Below, one piece after another: positions 34,961 through 45,515 of a DNA stretch of 64,000 nt; the stretch's first letter is position 1; each line of letters starts with the position of its first letter. The notes beneath the pieces are model-generated. The model worked only from the letters and a program-made list of their open reading frames with translations. It was not told the DNA's origin and did no database searches. This DNA comes from Acorus gramineus (Eukaryota; Streptophyta; Magnoliopsida; Acorales; Acoraceae): the NCBI GenBank assembly GCA_030737835.1, contig CM060855.1, forward strand, positions 7,727,786 to 7,791,785, read 5' to 3'. The translations under genes were made by a program, and so were the position numbers.

Positions 34961-36981
34961 AGTAAAAACCAGGAGCAATCTGCATGACCATGAGAATTGG
35001 TTTGTTCTTAGATTGCACATTAGTGCATTCCTCTATTAAATGTCCAATTCTCCAGTCAAGGGAACAGGCAAGGTTCATAAAAAAACAGAGTAGGAAAAGG
35101 GATCTATAGTACTGCTACAAGGTAAAGGGTAGAGTCAACATTCAACTGTCATCAATTTATAAAATTCCAGATGTTGATCAACATGTAAGTTAAAGGTGAA
35201 TATATTCAGATTGTCTCAAAAAGGTGAATATATTCAGATTAAAAAAAAAGGAAAACAACTAAATTCTAGTGATGTAGGCTGTTAAAGAATCTATACCAGA
35301 CCCGCCATCCAAGTTCCCACAATGTTTAGCAGACCTGCCTTGTCCAGTATTTATATTATCTAACAACATTGTCCATGGTAAGGAGAAAAGATGCTATGTA
35401 CAATTTTTTTTTGAAGATATTTATTCCACACTCCATGGTTCCACAGTGTTTCAATAAACAAAAGCATTAGGAAAATAAACTAATATCATTCAAGCCAAGG
35501 CATAAATGATGTCAAATTCCAATGGCTAGTTCCACACGTGTTATGTTGGAATAAGGCTGCAACTTGGGTCGGGTTGAACCCAAACCTGATGGGTTGAACT
35601 CGATTTTTACATGGGTTGGGTTGACCAAATCGGGTTCGGGTTGGTCAATTCGGGTTGACTCACAAATCGGGTTAGGTTCGGGTTGGCCTCACTCACAACC
35701 CCACCCAACCCGAACCCGTAAACTAATAGTTAAAAAAAAATCATGGCCGTTTATTATATAGCTTTCAATCTCGGTAGTCCAAATTTTAAGTAAACCTAGC
35801 TAATCTCACGAGTTGGGTCGGGTTGATTTATTTAATTTGCACATCATGTTAGAAATTTGGGTTAGGTTGAAAATCGGGTTGGGTCGGGTTGGTTCAATTC
35901 GGGTTGGTTTATTTAATTACGGGTTGGGTTCGGGTTGATCTAATTCGGGTTGAAAATCGAGTTGGGTCGGGTTAGGGTTGAGTAGTTTAGAATTCGGGTT
36001 GGGTTCGAGTTGGGGTCAACCAGAACCCAACCCGCCCGAGTTGCAGCCCTATGTTGGAATATTGGACCACATGCAATAAACGTGTATTCCAACAAACAAG
36101 GTCCTATGTGGGGAACACACGGGCGGCTATCTCCTCAACCCTTGAACATTGGATGACTATAGTATTGCGTGATGACACTCCATCAACAATTTATAGGCAA
36201 TTTTTGGTCAGGGAGGTGAGGAGGCTTTGGAGCCTCTACAAGGGTCTCCCCTTCGTTTCTTTCCCTTTTCTCTCTCCCTCTTTCTTGATCAATTTTGTAC
36301 GGAGATCCCCCGTCTCCTCCTTTGTTCGTGGGTTTCTTTTATACTAAGACTGCTCCTATCTTTTTTTTATTAAAAAAACAGCAGAAACAGGTCGGTAGAA
36401 GCACAAAATATACAACATTTTGGATATTGGTAGGTCAATGGTTTATCAATTGATCAAAATTTTATAAATGAAATCAAACCAACCTGAGATATGACAGAAT
36501 CACAACCAATCCACCACCCAAGCATGCATATCCCAACTATTCCAATCAATCTCAAAAACCATTAAATGCAAGTAAGATTCATTGCTTTCAGGATCTTAGC
36601 CATGACAATTATATAGTTACAAAAGGCAACGAAAAAGGGATGCTGATTCATTCGTTATTAAACAAGTTAAGGCAGAAGAGCCTACCATTTTAAACAGCTT
36701 CATGTAACAAATAACTCACACACTTAACATGATGATGTTCATCACAAATATAACACTGACGGGCCTGCATTACTTTCATGGTTATGCACAACAAGGAAAG
36801 TTAAACAGCTTACTATAGTGGGCAGTTTCGATCCAAAAAGCTCAGCAACTACTTCAGGACTTGATAATCTGACATCTCTCCACACAAGAGAGTCAATCTC
36901 TCTCTCATTATCAAACTGCTCTCCTTGAAAGTACACGAAATTAGGTTCTGTTGAGCCCAAGATGTTCTGGAACTCATCCAT
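29764..36981 (-). CDS. ARID4: ARID and PHD-finger chromatin protein, ARID4 (At3g43240) type
   Basis: Nuclear chromatin reader. The Arabidopsis counterpart, ARID4 in UniProt naming, has been described (there as ARID5) as an ISWI-complex subunit recognising H3K4me3 and AT-rich DNA; I recall this rather than checked it. Minus-strand exons: 36981-36814, 34784-34731, 33983-33895, 33815-33539, 33446-33390, 33263-33232, 32822-32684, 32606-32433, 31717-31085, 30969-30832, 30692-30594, 30445-30345, 30197-30107, 29877-29764; 721 aa. Residues 1-330 form a conserved but unnamed region (PNFVYFQGEQFD, GIPYVIYWKNFFSSYAACHF). A basic low-complexity stretch follows. The ARID spans about 542-645 (EEFLRDVMQFLILRGH to GNTLKRHYETYLLEYE), and a C4HC3 PHD follows (CCLLC, CGVCGEWAHFGC, CPQC). 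Ligands look complete. Intron 1 (about 2 kb) carries a transposon. Confidence 0.93.
34925..34957. repeat. (TA)n microsatellite
   Basis: About 16 uninterrupted TA units in ARID intron 1. Confidence 0.9.
35542..36060. mobile_element. GGGTTGG-rich MITE with 10-11 bp target-site duplication
   Basis: A direct repeat TATGTTGGAAT sits at 35542-35552 and 36050-36060. The ~497-bp element between starts AAGGCTGCAACTTGGG, and the other end reverse complemented reads AGGGCTGCAACTCGGG. Its body is dominated by variants of GGGTTGGGTCGGGTT on the left and right around an AT-rich core. It lies in ARID intron 1 and appears to have inserted into an older LINE-like remnant. A duplication of this length argues for Mutator-type rather than hAT-type insertion. 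Confidence 0.78.
36051..36350 (+). mobile_element. LINE-like C-terminal remnant
   Basis: An ORF beginning MLEYWTTCNKRVFQQT resembles the 'W-T-x-R-N-K-R-V-F' segment found near the end of plant LINE reverse transcriptase ORFs and then runs into low-complexity sequence. It abuts the MITE above. Weak evidence. Confidence 0.3.
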
Positions 36982-37690
36982 AGCGGGATTTGTAAGGATT
37001 TGAACCTATTTAATAGACAAAATCAACACAATTGATCAGAAAAAACCAACAACAGACCTCTAATCGCCCGGAAGACACAAGCTCCGGGAAGGGGTAAGGC
37101 TGTTGGCCTTCAACGTGAGTGTCATTGTGTTTATAATCAGCTCTCCCGCACAATACGGCAAGTAGACTGCAAGTTTGTTTTGAAAGGCCTTGCATGTGAA
37201 ACATCTCACAAAAGACCTCCCCAAACAAAGGACTCAAAACCCAAAAGGCCAATCAGTATGAAAATCTCATAGTCGTGACCTCCAAACCCTAAATCCAACT
37301 AATAGAAGGAACCCAACCAACTGAAACCAAATCAGAACTTTAAAAGACACAACTTTCCGGGAAATCAGACAATGAAGACGTGAATCCCCTCCAAAAACCA
37401 CCGAATCGGGCGAGAAATACCGACCCAGGTGAGGAAATCGTGGGACTTCAAGAAAAACAGAGAGAATTGGACGACCCAGATGAGAAATCGACGATCCAGA
37501 TGGGGAAATCGAGAGCCGCCACCGACCCAGATTAGATAAAACGCCAAGAAAGAAAACCCAATTGAGAAAAAAGAAGTCAAGAGAACGATCGACAGAAAAA
37601 GAGGGGAGTGCAGAAAAGAAAACCCTAACACCCACCAATCTTGAAAATCACCCAAACAGAGAAAAAAATATAGCATAAAAAAGCGCTTCC
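36982..37690 (-). other. 5' leader and promoter-proximal region of the ARID gene
   Basis: Immediately upstream of the ARID ATG, the minus strand has an acceptor-like 'ttaaatag' near 37010, suggesting a leader intron. The GA/CT-rich stretch at about 37280-37650 looks like a 5' leader. ORFs here are short and match nothing. Confidence 0.4.
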
Positions 37691-38486
37691 GCGTCTGTGT
37701 ATTAATACTTATCCAAAATACATCCTTCGTAAATCCATACACAAAATTAAAAAATTTTAAAAACTCTTAAATCAAAGAGACTCATTTAAATCACACAAAT
37801 ATCTATTTTTTTTTATAAAAAAATAATACGATATTGACAAATCAAGAAAATCAAACCAAAACAAAAACAACAACTAATAAATGAATAAATGACGTTAAAC
37901 AAGAGACAGAGACAGACTGCTAAAGGAAGTAGATTTGATTCGTTTGTTTCTCAAAAATATAAATAAATAAATTAAAGGTGGTCTTTTTTTGAGATGGGTT
38001 TCGAGGAATCTAATAGTAAAACCATAAATGGGTTTGATTTGTCCTTTTTTTCTCTTCTTTTCCACGAATCGATCGAGAACTGCTCGTCTCATCATCATCA
38101 TCAGAATCATCAACGAACGAGAATCAACGGCCATAGCTTGATCTCTCTTTCGACCGATCATTATGATCCGAATAACATTCTCTCTCCATGAGACTCTCTC
38201 GGGATTAAATAATACGATATCGATCGTTCGATCTTTTCGTGGTAAAAGTGTTTTTTTTTTTTTTTTGGTGTTTTTTTTTCAGGGTTATATAAACAGCTCG
38301 GAAAGTGCCAACGGTTTTTGTCGCGATGCGTGGAAAGACGATATTACCCCTGTACGGAAGCATGTGCTTGTGTCGAATTACTGAAAAGTCCTTCCTTTCA
38401 AGTCCCAAAGATTTATTGGAAAAACTCTTTATATAGAGAACCAATTAATTATGAACTCGGTTGGTTTAACTTACAAATCATGACAA
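37691..38486. other. Intergenic, nothing recognised
   Basis: AT-rich with short T-runs. No gene or element ends found. Confidence 0.45.
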
Positions 38487-39138
38487 TTAATAGTAGGGTG
38501 TTTCCCACCACCCTAGTTGTCAATCTTACCATGCAGCGGGACCAAAAAATCTCATTTTTCATTTTCATAAAACACCTGTGCATGGTTATTTGACATGGTG
38601 TTGTCTAGCTAAATCCTTTAGGTTAATAGAAGGCTATCAAGAAAATGTCATCGAGTTGACAGATGTGCCGTCGAAAAAATCTATCAAGTTGACTGTGGCC
38701 CGTCGAGAAAATGCTATCAGGTTAACACACCTCCGTCGAACTGGATTCAAAGAGATCATAAAGAAACAATTCGACTAGTTCATGTCGAACTTGGGATTAG
38801 TTTTAACATTGAATATGTCAAAAAGAATTTTTTTTATTTTTATTTTTACCAAACATGACATTGGAACACAATATCGCCAAAAGCATTGGAAAAAAAAAAA
38901 TATAAAAAAACATGGCATAAGTTTCACAATAAATTTACCAGATATTCACATAAGAATTTAAGAACAAATAAATTTCATTGATTGATTAATTTTAACAACA
39001 AAGCAACTAGGGATGAATGAAATGATATTTATTTCATTGGTAACTAAAATAAATACTACTTTTGTGTAAACAATCAAAGTGAAAATATAGCATCCTCTAT
39101 ATATCTACGTAGGTTCAACGAACATATGTCACACATTT

Positions 39139-39412
39139 TAGTCATTTGGAGTCCATCTGTCTAACACACCTATGTCGAACTGGGCTTCTGTTAACTCAGA
39201 AATCCTGCTTGACACACTTCAGTCGAAATATATAGTGGTGATTCGACAGTGTGTAGTCATATGAAGCCCATCTGCTTGACACTCCTCTGTCGAACTGGGC
39301 TTTTGTAATCTCAAACATCTTGTGTGACACACTTCTGTTGAAATATATAGTGGAGAGTTGACGGTGCATAGTCAACGGAAGCTGATCTGCTTGACAAACA
39401 TCCGTCCAAATG
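39139..39412. repeat. 115-bp direct repeats with GTCGAACTGGGC motifs
   Basis: Units start with 'tagtcat/tagtcaa' at 39139, 39254 and 39369 (periods 115 and 115). Each contains 'catctgcttgaca'-like and 'gtcgaactgggc'-like segments; the third is partial. Related GTCGA motifs continue on both sides (38650-38790, 39520-39560). Confidence 0.75.
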
Positions 39413-40245
39413 GGTCTATATTTTAACAATACCCTATTGAACTGGGTTCAAAGAGTATTTTTGAAGAAATATTTGATCAATACCTGTTGACATAACCTAT
39501 AGAAATTGGGCATACCCACGTCGAACTGAGTTCATATTTCAACAAAACCAATTCGAACTGGTTACATCTTCCTGTTCTGTATAATAAAGTAATCAATTTT
39601 TCATGCATGATTAAACTATACCACATTTACATATCCATGCATTATCCACAAACATTACTACAACACATCTAGTAGTAATTCGAAATCTTAAAAAAAAGGG
39701 CCTAAACAACTTTGTCCAAACAAAAGAGACCTAAACACACAGAGCACATGGGTCATCCTTATCTGAGAATGTCTCGGGTTCTTTCATACTATCACGATTT
39801 ATATCGAAATCTACATGCTCTATCTCTTGCATTGCTATGATATCTCCTCCTCTTCTTCTGACCCATTAACGTCTCCAAACTATATTTTCTTGGGCATATT
39901 GGACGATCAATGTTGAAAGCTCATATTTTTGTCAATCTTTTTTATTGGCATCTCCGAAGAGATGCGGTCCATGGAACACATTTTTTGGGAACCATCTTGT
40001 AATTTAATTTGTTTAATTTATATATTAATGGATACACAATGTTGATAAAGACATATGTCATACACATTTCATCATTCTTCGTGAAAAACTAGAATATACA
40101 TTCAAACAGTCTACATTGATTCAATGTGTGGGCACTCAAATCAATCCTAGAAAATTAATAATCATCGATGAATGTTCAATATACCAACTGTAGTTACCAA
40201 CATTCCAAACCATTATAGGGTTAATAATGATGATATAATATAGGT

Positions 40246-40965
40246 TTTAAACCAAACAACTACAATCACAATCATAGCTTTCAGTTCATAAAAAAAACAA
40301 AAATAATAGAGTATGATCTATACATTTGTATCACAATACCCTAACTTCCTATAAAAATCCTAAATTTCAATGAAAAAACCAATTTCCCTTGTAATATAGA
40401 GTTTAAACCAAATAAATGCAATTACAATCATAGCTTCCAATCAGAAAAAATAAATAGAACCTAAACCACTCATTTCACTAAAAAAAATTCTAACTTCCTA
40501 TCAAAACCCCAAACATGAATCACAAACCAATCTCACTTGTAATATATGGTTTAAACCAAACAAAAGCAATCACAATAATAGCTTTCAATTAAAATAAATA
40601 AATAAATAGAGTATAAACCATACATTTGTCTAACAATACCCTAACTTCCAATTAAAACCCTAAATTTCAATCACAATCCATTCTCACTTGTAATATAGGA
40701 TTTAAATCAAATAAATTCAATTAAAATCATAGCTTACAATATGAAAAATAAAATTGAGCCTTAATCATACATTCATCTAAAAATACCTAAACTTCCTATC
40801 AAAACCCTAAATTTCAATCACAATCCTCAATACTTATAATACAAGGTTTAAAACAAACAAAAGAAATTAAAATCATAGCTTGCATAAAGAAAGAAAAAAT
40901 TCAGCTCAACCCATACATTTATCCAAAAATACCCTATCAAAACCCTAGCTTTCTATAACAACCCA
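40246..40965. repeat. Five tandem ~150-bp repeats
   Basis: Units begin 'tttaaaccaaa' or variants at 40246, 40402, 40550, 40701 and 40847 (periods 156, 148, 151 and 146). Shared blocks within a unit are 'aatcatagctt', 'catacattt', 'ccctaacttcctat', 'aaaccctaaatttcaatca' and 'cttgtaatata'. Divergence is moderate. The array lies wholly within the Mutator-like element. Confidence 0.8.
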
Positions 40966-41393
40966 AAATAGATGTACAATAGGAAGGGAACAACCAATAA
41001 AACTCATGAATCCCACGAAAACCATATGATGTAAATGATATTTGAAAAATCACAAACATTTACCCGTTTCTTTCACTTTGGGGGCATTGCGGGGGACCGA
41101 AGGCACGGGGTGCTGTAAGCGATGACGATGAACGACGGTAGGCACTCACGGCTTGTCGATGGGTGCTCATGCTAGCTAGGTTGCAAACCGGATGGAGAGA
41201 TGTGAAAAAAAGTGGAGAGAGAGGCAAGATTCAAGTTCAAATCGCAAATGGGAAGGGTGGTGGGGTTGGGGTTAGGTTTAAGCACTATATATTTGAAAGT
41301 GGGTTTAGTATAAAAGAAAATGTGAGGTGGGGGTTTATGAAGGTGGTGATCCTAGTAAATAGGGTGGTGGGAGTAACCGCACCCTTAATAGTA

Positions 41394-42726
41394 TACCATA
41401 CGGATAACAAATTGACTTTATTATGGTATGGTTTTGCGAAGGGATAAGTAGTAGAATAAGGAAAATTTGTAAGGATATATAAGTGAGAGGGTGAACAATT
41501 TATCATGTTTAAGACAAAAAATAATTGAGATAAAGCACAAGCAATTGTCTAGATTTTATATGAAAATGAAGATATTATGTTTTTCCTAATATAACATTTA
41601 TCCCTTTTTTTTTCAATTTTGATAAATATAAATATGAAAAAAATTGATGAATTTTTTATCCTTTAAAATTAAGATAACTTATCCTCAAAACATTAACGCA
41701 TTGTCGAACTAGCTGTATACGTTTAAACAAACATGGAATTCTAGGTGAAGTAATTATGAAAAAAAACTATTTTTAATTATGTTTTTAATAAATATTTTGT
41801 CAATTATTAAATATAAAACATGAAATCAAAAGCCAAAATTCAAGAAGATCAATTTGGAGTCAATGATCAAGAAGTTGATTTTCCAATCTGTTAGATAATG
41901 AGTTCCAAACATGACTCTCAATAGCAATATTTTTAATATGGTTTATTTTGATGCAAATTTATTAAATCCACTCTTTTTGGTCTTGGACAAAAGCCATCAA
42001 AGCAATTTGCCTACGGCCCACCAAGGGAAGGCTCCTAAACACCATATAATTAATATAATTAAAAAAAATGGTGAGATGTGTTAATATTTCTAATTAAAGA
42101 ATAAAATACTTTTACCTCATTTATCAAATCAAGCCTAAAATTTATTTTCTCCCCAAATCTCTCCATGTAAAATGGTAATATCTCAATTCTAGCCATTTCA
42201 ATCATAACTATTGTCTCCAAAATCTCTCTCATCATATCTCTCTTTCTCACTCCCCATCAAAACGGTTCTCTCTCTCTCAAGGCCTCCAAAATATTGTAGT
42301 TTTAACATAGTGCTCAAATTCTTTTGTAAAGATATTTTTCTGATCTTTATACATTTTTCATTCCATTAATTAAGTTGAGCTCTTTTTATCGATTTAAAAT
42401 CTTATTTAATCAAAAAATTCATACAATTAGATACATATATAATATAAAAAGTTTTTACTCTAATGATTGTACAATATTAATTATCATTTGTGAGTGCAAT
42501 ATTCAAGCATACTAGTTTTTTTTATAAATATGTGAAGAGCCCTCTTTTTAAAAGATCACCGAGGGCCCAATTAAATAAATTAATTCGGGGAGATATAAGT
42601 TTTATTTCTTAAAACAAAAAAAAAAATGTAACCATACGTTGTTATGAATTCAATAAAGATGACAAGATCAAGGCTCATGTATTGTATTTTTAATGTTCCA
42701 CCCAAAATTCATATATCCAAGTAAAG
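41394..42726. other. Intergenic, nothing recognised
   Basis: Very AT-rich. Short ORFs only; no element ends identified. Confidence 0.5.
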
Positions 42727-43307
42727 TTCATTGTCATGAAAGTATATTGGGCTAAGTGGGCGGTAAACGCTTCAACAACCTGCGTACTGTACTTTGCGGC
42801 ACTGGAATCTGACGCTCACCTGTTCTACAATTGTGCCTTCGTGAGGGGGTTTTGGGATGGAGTTGGGCATCAGACCGGTTTGTCGACTTCCTTCTGAAGT
42901 ATCGAGGATCTTTGGCAGGCTAGGAAAGCGATGTATGGGGTTGCATCTGATGGAGGTCAGGCAACGTGCTCAGAAGCGATACTGCCTGCGGTGCATGGAC
43001 GGTTTGGTGCACCATAAATGAGGTGATCTTTCGCAGAGAGCGCGCGTACCACGAGAATATGTGGAACTCGTTTGGAGCATCATTCTGGAATTGGAACCAG
43101 TTCATCGCGGCGGCTGGGGACTTCTCAGTCACGATCGGGCGTGCAAATGGCATGACGTAATCAGCGGGGGGCTACGGTACCTCTCGCTCTAGATGCCTAT
43201 TCTAAGTTGGTCTTGCTGAGGCTCGTGTTTTTGTCTAAGTTTGGTTTATGTCTTTCCTATTTATTTTCGCTTTTTTTCCCTCCCCCCACTCTATTCATTG
43301 TCATGAA
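42727..43307 (+). mobile_element. 5'-truncated LINE with 14-bp target-site duplication
   Basis: TTCATTGTCATGAA occurs at 42727-42740 and 43294-43307. The 553 bp between are GC-richer than the surroundings and encode the end of a non-LTR retrotransposon ORF2. At 42781-42897 a frame reads ESDAHLFYNCAFVRGFWDGV, the zinc-binding zf-RVT motif found downstream of the reverse transcriptase. At about 42966-43160 another frame reads AWTVWCTINEVIFRRER, matching the usual 'IWxxRNxxIF' segment. A stop and frame changes show it is dead. A long target duplication with 5' truncation is typical of LINE insertion. Confidence 0.85.
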
Positions 43308-43489
43308 TGCAATGAAAATGACTAATGTTTAATGCAATGTTCATATATGTATGTATTGTTGCTGGAATCCCAAAAATCACTCTGTACATCCAATTTAAAC
43401 TAACATTATTCATCTTCCCAAACATGCATTAGATGATGAATATCAAAAAATTATTGGCTCAAGAGTACATGGTCCGTTTTACCAAAGAG

Positions 43490-43742
43490 CGCTGATACAC
43501 GAATTTTTTTTTGCAGCTCCATACGCTATGATAACGTAGTATATACTGTATTATCATAGTGTATGAGGTCCTATCATAGCATATGACCTAATTTTTTTTT
43601 TTTTTTTTACCATGAAAAAAATATATTAATATATCTCAATATAAACTTCATTTTATATAACAACATGCACTTCAAAGGGTGAGTGTATGATTTAAAAAAA
43701 AAATAATAAAATAAATTACAATTGGGGTTGCAACGAGGGCTG
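43490..43742 (-). mobile_element. MITE-like copy B of the 'ACTATGATA' family
   Basis: Reverse orientation relative to copy A. Contains 'ctatgataacgtagtatatac', 'tatcatagtgtatgag', a poly-T block, 'tatataacaacatgcact' and, outside it, 'caattggggttgcaa', which matches the left part of copies D and E when reversed. Confidence 0.65.
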
Positions 43743-43964
43743 CGTGTTCCTTTACCAAAATACGTGACCCCCCGTCAAGCATGTATCCACATGGTAACTT
43801 GCATATACACGATAACCCAAGTCCATGCTTAATTAAACCAAGTTTTGCGAAAGCCCAAATTTGACCTCACCTCGTTATTAAGCCCACCCCAAGCCAATTT
43901 TGCACCCTCTACGCCCAACCCAAATATACTCAAACCTAATAAGTGGGTATTTTTGTCTTTTAGA

Positions 43965-44240
43965 GGAACAAATTTGTCTTTACGATTATTTATAAGGACT
44001 GTAATGTCTATCCAATTAAATGTAAAAATCTTTCAGGGGCAATTTTATCTTTTGCAAGGACTAATTTGTCTTTTATAATTGTTTATAGAGACTACAATGT
44101 GTACACAATTTAATGTAAAAGTCTTTGAGGGCAATTTTGTCTTTTGCAGGGACTGATTTGTCTTTATGACTGTTTATAAGGACTTCAATGTCTACACAAT
44201 TATATGTGATGGAATATTCTATGAATATTCTGTTAAATTT
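43965..44240. repeat. Three ~92-bp tandem repeats
   Basis: Units start 'ggaacaaatttgtc', 'ggactaatttgtc' and 'ggactgatttgtc' at 43965, 44058 and 44150. Each continues with 'gtttataaggact', 'aatgtctacacaatt', 'tgtaaaagtctttgaggg' and 'caattttgtcttttgca'. The third unit is incomplete at its end. Confidence 0.75.
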
Positions 44241-44394
44241 GGATGGAAATTTAACTCAGGGATGATAATTGGGTTTTTTTTTAGTTTTCAGGGACTCGTA
44301 TGTCTGTCCCAATTTTAATAGGGATTTATATGGGTTTTCTCATGTTTGTAGGGACTTAAATGTCTTTAACCCTTACTTTTATATATGTTTTATA

Positions 44395-44397
<3 letters not shown>

Positions 44398-44433
<36 letters not shown>
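44398..44433. repeat. (GA)n microsatellite
   Basis: About 18 uninterrupted GA units. Confidence 0.9.
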
Positions 44434-44436
<3 letters not shown>

Positions 44437-44865
44437 AAAGTCCACCATTAAACATTAAACACAAAATATTTAGGATCGGATCATCTGTCCGTTTTTATAT
44501 ATTTGTATAATTGTATCTTATTTAACGTTTATTAAATTATCACATCATCATATTAAAAAAAATAAAACTTTTTTGATTGTACCATGCAACCGTCTGGTGC
44601 TATCCATGGAATATGACATCTCCACGATGAATCAAGAAAAATACAAACATAAAAAAAAAAAAAAAAGGATGATCTGAATTTTCATAATTCGATTTAATAA
44701 AATATTCTATTTTATTAACATTATTTACTTTATCTTCTACCCTCGTCTATTCTTGATATCGACTTTTTTCTTCTTCTACGAGATCATTGGTGGTGAGATT
44801 GATGACAAAGACTAGTTTTCAATCGTACTCAATCGCTGCACTCCTAGTACAAGAACAACAAGTGG

Positions 44866-45210
44866 TAAAGGGCATTTGTTTTTTTAGGAAACTCTCGGGT
44901 TCCAATCTTTTTTTTTATCGTATGTGTTGAGAATGATTTCATTCAACTTAAAATTGAGCTATATACATTTTTTAATCAAATATGTTATTAAATGATGTTT
45001 ACTATTAAAAAAAATAAAAACATGTGTGTATTTTTTTCATAATGAAAAAAAGTAAAAAAAAAATTGAGTCCTATACTATGATAGTATAATATATACTACG
45101 TTATCATAGTATATGCGGCTGCAAAACAGGCTATAAAAAGGACTACGTGTATGAGCGCTCATTTGGTAAAGGACGTTGGCTTCCTTAGAAAGCTCTCGGG
45201 TTTCAATATC
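44866..45210 (+). repeat. Direct repeat pair with tRNA-like boxes, flanking MITE copy C
   Basis: About 45 bp recur at 44866-44911 and 45163-45207: 'ggtaaagg', then 'ttagraa' and 'ctctcgggttycaat'. The last segment resembles a Pol III B box and the first part an A box, so each may be a SINE head. MITE copy C (about 45020-45153) lies between them. Confidence 0.45.
45020..45153 (+). mobile_element. MITE-like copy C of the 'ACTATGATA' family (partial)
   Basis: Contains 'cctatactatgatagtataat', 'actacgttatcatagtatatg' and 'aaaacaggctataaaaagga', matching the right half of copies A, D and E. The left half is missing. Confidence 0.6.
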
Positions 45211-45254
45211 TACATATGAGAGAAAAAAAAAAAGAAGGAAAATGATATGTTTAA

Positions 45255-45515
45255 CGTTAATTGCAGCCTCAATTGTAGTCTATACCAGTTTTCTTTTCTT
45301 TTTTAAAATCATACACTCTCCAGATGAAGTGTATGTTGTTATATAAAATGAAATATATACTGAGATACATTAGTATATTTTTTTTCAAATTAAAGAATGA
45401 TAAAAAAAAAGTTGCTCCATATATTATAATAAGAACTCATACTACATTATCATAACATATGAGATTACATAAACGCGCAAAAGAGTGGAAAATAATACGA
45501 CTATGTACTGTGTAA
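45255..45515 (+). mobile_element. MITE-like copy D of the 'ACTATGATA' family
   Basis: Full-length layout: 'ttgcagcctcaattgta' on the left, 'aaaatcatacactctcc', 'gttatataaaatgaa', 'tatactgagatacattagta', a poly-A block, 'catattataataagaactcat' and 'catatgagattacataaa'. Closest in layout to copy E at 62.0 kb. Confidence 0.65.

Larger units (their letters stand above)
38487..41393. mobile_element. Mutator-like non-autonomous element, 2.9 kb, perfect 9-bp target-site duplication
   Basis: TTAATAGTA occurs at 38487-38495 and 41385-41393, directly outside termini GGGTG (38496) and CACCC (41384). Inverted ends share CCCACCACCCTA about 15 bp in; the left reads GGGTGTTTCCCACCACCC and the right, reverse complemented, GGGTGCGGTTACTCCCACCA. 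A perfect 9-bp duplication is the Mutator hallmark. No transposase ORF was found. Inside are a GTCGA-rich region with 115-bp direct repeats (39139-39412), five ~150-bp tandem repeats (40246-40965), and a short GC-richer patch (41080-41180) that may be acquired DNA. Confidence 0.85.

Noticed and set aside
37267..37742. Two overlapping Phe/Leu-rich minus-strand ORFs upstream of the ARID gene
   Set aside because: Low-complexity leader-like sequence; no known domain and no conserved start.
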